From Argyresthia goedartella (taxonomy: Eukaryota > Arthropoda > Insecta > Lepidoptera > Argyresthiidae), in NCBI GenBank assembly GCA_949825045.1, contig OX463807.1, positions 36,910,749 through 36,974,748 on the forward strand: a DNA stretch of 64,000 nt, given 5' to 3'. This document shows positions 63,391 through 64,000 of this stretch, one piece after another. The position numbers were made by a program, and so were the translations under genes. Below the pieces are notes generated by a model, which saw only the letters and a program-made list of their open reading frames with translations, made no database searches and had not been told where the DNA came from. Numbering within the stretch: the stretch's first letter is position 1; each line of letters opens with the position of its first letter.

Positions 63391-64000
63391 TTAGAAAAAC
63401 TTTACCATTTTGAACGTACAATAAGTTTAACGTGGGTTTACTGTAAACAGGAAACAGAAAAGCAGACATTTTAATGTGGTTTTTAGTATATTTTTGATAA
63501 GCATAGACAATAATTGTGTAGTGTCGTTTAGCCTTCTTTCAAAAATTCTAGAATGTATCATGAGATTATGCTTAATTTTATTGTATAGTTCTCGAGTCGT
63601 CTAAGCTAGACACATCGCTGGCACGTGCAAATGCCAATAGGAATGTTTCAACTTGTTTGCTATAACCGTGCCTTGATGATTAATTAGTATTATAAACAAA
63701 ATCCGGCTAAGTGTGACACGGACTCGCGCACTGAGGGATCCGCATATGTCCCATATTTATGATTGAACGAAAAAAAAAAAGATTTGGTGACCTTGCTTCT
63801 TGCCAACATGATTCTAGGTCAGCGTACCCTTTAACTTTTGATTCCCTTGAATGTATCAAGCAAATTATTCTGCGGTATAAACGGCCGTATCATTTGATTG
63901 CGTTGACCTAGAATTTTGTGTGTTCACAACTTCAAGGGATCACAGACCACATTAATTGATATTGATTTCAACTTGACCCTCCACGAGTTCCTGAGAAAGA
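63391..64000. other. no gene seen
   Basis: AT-rich end of the window. GACCTAGAATTTTG near 63905 and GATTCTAGGTCAG near 63810 form a weak inverted pair. No gene is supported. Confidence 0.4.

Noticed and set aside
63391..64000. Host exon at the window end
   Set aside because: No open frame with splice signals was found; only weak inverted words.

Overview
This window looks like the nuclear genome of an insect, most probably a moth or butterfly. It is AT-rich, has one conserved spliced host gene, and is otherwise crowded with transposable elements of kinds common in lepidopteran genomes: BEL/Pao, Ty3/gypsy, piggyBac, ISL2EU, IS630/Tc1/mariner, CR1/jockey-like LINEs, tRNA-derived SINEs and many MITEs. 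The order Lepidoptera is inferred from the repeats; the protein evidence alone supports only an insect.

The one clear host gene is a B-type muscarinic acetylcholine receptor (mAChR-B) on the + strand. I assemble it from three coding exons: 12684-12821 (extracellular N-terminus), 27844-28027 (TM1 to the start of TM2) and 28673-30750 (rest of TM2 to the stop). The phases fit exactly (phase 0, then phase 1) and give 799 codons plus a stop. Intron 1 is about 15 kb and intron 2 is 645 bp. Intron 1 holds a decayed antisense BEL/Pao fragment, a complete but inactivated BEL/Pao element with 5-bp target duplication and tRNA-Tyr primer site, an antisense DD82E (Sailor-type) transposase, and a LINE that itself contains an antisense LINE 3' end.

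Layout. 1-3300: MITEs, a LINE 3' fragment and a dispersed repeat. 3338-4426: an open reading frame made of 22 copies of a 45-bp repeat, with a signal-peptide-like start. 4.7-12.5 kb: SINEs, LINE tails and a duplicated 0.66-kb unit, one copy of which carries a LINE insertion while the other is the empty site. 12.6-31.9 kb: mAChR-B with its introns and 3' flank. 32-38 kb: mostly unassigned, with hairpins, a palindrome-rich MITE, SINEs and a possible orphan exon. 38.1-41.7 kb: a MITE and a degenerate ISL2EU element with a THAP exon. 41.9-46.2 kb: a BEL/Pao fragment and a piggyBac-type gene broken by a LINE and a small retroposon. 46.8-47.0 kb: a short array of tRNA T-arm-like repeats. 47.5-50.5 kb: three MITEs. 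50.8-52.6 kb: the 3' end of a Ty3/gypsy element with a small membrane-protein ORF. 52.6-56.6 kb: a nearly full LINE with ORF1, endonuclease and reverse transcriptase. 58-59.9 kb: an LTR element without polymerase nested in a piggyBac-type MITE. 60.8-62.9 kb: an old copy of the 52.6-kb LINE family.

The transposon genes do not work with the receptor gene. They document successive insertions, and several nested pairs give a relative order of events. No bacterial operon, CRISPR array, rRNA or intact tRNA gene was seen.
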